The notes beneath the pieces are model-generated. The model saw only the letters and a list, made by a program, of their open reading frames with translations, was not told the DNA's origin and searched no databases. Of a stretch of DNA of 5,724 nt, positions 5,465 through 5,724 are shown in pieces; the first letter of the stretch is position 1; the number at the start of each line of letters is the position of its first letter. This DNA is from Chloroflexota bacterium (GTDB lineage: Bacteria > Chloroflexota > Anaerolineae > Anaerolineales > Villigracilaceae). The stretch spans positions 1 through 5,724 of the forward strand of contig JAKANW010000232.1 in assembly GCA_021823555.1 (NCBI GenBank), read 5' to 3'. The position numbers were made by a program, and so were the translations under genes.

Positions 5465-5495
5465 GTTCATCCAGCAGTTTAACTGCTGGATGAAC
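5465..5495 (-). terminator. Perfect 15-bp-arm palindrome, probable terminator of the S10 peptidase gene
   Basis: GTTCATCCAGCAGTT (5465-5479) and AACTGCTGGATGAAC (5481-5495) are perfect inverted copies around a single T, so a stem of up to 14 bp with a 3-nt loop can form. It starts 19 nt after the carboxypeptidase stop. On the minus strand only an interrupted T-rich stretch (TATTTAAC) follows, so termination would be weak or factor-assisted. It may instead be another dispersed palindromic repeat. Confidence 0.6.
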
Positions 5496-5514
5496 AAGTG
5501 GTTTGTTCTTGTTT

Positions 5515-5724
5515 CTACGGCATGGCGCTATGGATGAACTCGACCAGGTCGCGTTTCAGGGCTTCGAGCGAGGGCAGGTGAATATACATCATGTGGCCGG
5601 CCTCATAGTAACCCATGCTGACATTATCGCGCAGGGACTCGTGCAGGCCAAGATGATTGAAGGTGTACTCCGTCGCGAAATAAGGCGTGCCGAGATCGTA
5701 ATAACCATTGGCGATGAAAACCTT
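5515..5724 (-). CDS. Serine carboxypeptidase family S10, C-terminal fragment (5' part outside window)
   Basis: Only the last 69 residues are in the window; the frame runs off the right edge. The fragment carries two of the three S10 triad positions in family context. The Asp is in VFIANGYYDLGTPYFATEY (fragment residue 10). The His is in MGYYEAGHMMYIH (residue 44), followed by a helix (LPSLEALKRDLVEFI). The nucleophilic Ser and any signal peptide lie upstream, outside the window. S10 enzymes cleave residues from peptide C-termini, and bacterial members often work at acidic pH and are exported; export cannot be judged here. It ends in TAG (5515-5517), followed by a strong palindrome, and is probably transcribed separately from the E1 operon. 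Confidence 0.9.
   Translation of the reverse strand, partial: KVFIANGYYDLGTPYFATEYTFNHLGLHESLRDNVSMGYYEAGHMMYIHLPSLEALKRDLVEFIHSAMP

Overview
The window looks like chromosomal DNA of moderate-to-high G+C from a bacterium, most likely a member of the Chloroflexota (class Anaerolineae). This assignment is inferred from the gene set: an E1 alpha/beta fusion dehydrogenase, a DUF4349 lipoprotein, an archaeal-type phosphoglucose/phosphomannose isomerase and a serine carboxypeptidase of the S10 family. It also rests on the many CT-rich palindromic repeats. No rRNA, tRNA or CRISPR array is visible.

Layout. Positions 1-959 (+) hold the 3' part of a DUF4349 lipoprotein gene with a C-terminal membrane helix, followed by an intrinsic terminator (974-1004). 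A short, repeat-rich promoter region follows: a 15-bp inverted repeat, then a G-quadruplex-like G-tract, then a perfect TATAAT box 8 nt before the ATG. It drives rsmG (1072-1782, +), whose transcript is probably leaderless. Next comes a 123-bp MITE-like element (1795-1917) with near-perfect terminal inverted repeats and a 7-bp flanking duplication. It sits exactly between the convergent 3' ends of rsmG and the isomerase gene.

The rest is on the minus strand. A probable operon reads E1 alpha/beta fusion (3351-5429), then a small two-helix membrane protein (2992-3336), then the isomerase (1918-2985), with gaps of 14 and 6 nt. Upstream of it lies the C-terminal end of an S10 serine carboxypeptidase (5515-5724), separated from the operon by a perfect 15-bp-arm palindrome that probably ends its transcript.

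Functionally, RsmG is ribosome maintenance. The operon combines TPP-dependent 2-oxoacid decarboxylation (the E1 step of a 2-oxoacid dehydrogenase complex; E2 and E3 are not in the window) with sugar-phosphate interconversion and an unknown membrane protein. No defence or otherwise new multi-gene system is evident. The most unusual signal is the palindromic elements. Besides the intergenic ones, at least two and perhaps three lie in frame inside protein-coding genes: one in the isomerase, one in the E1 alpha half, and a decayed one at the alpha/beta fusion linker. This resembles the in-frame palindromic elements known from Rickettsia.
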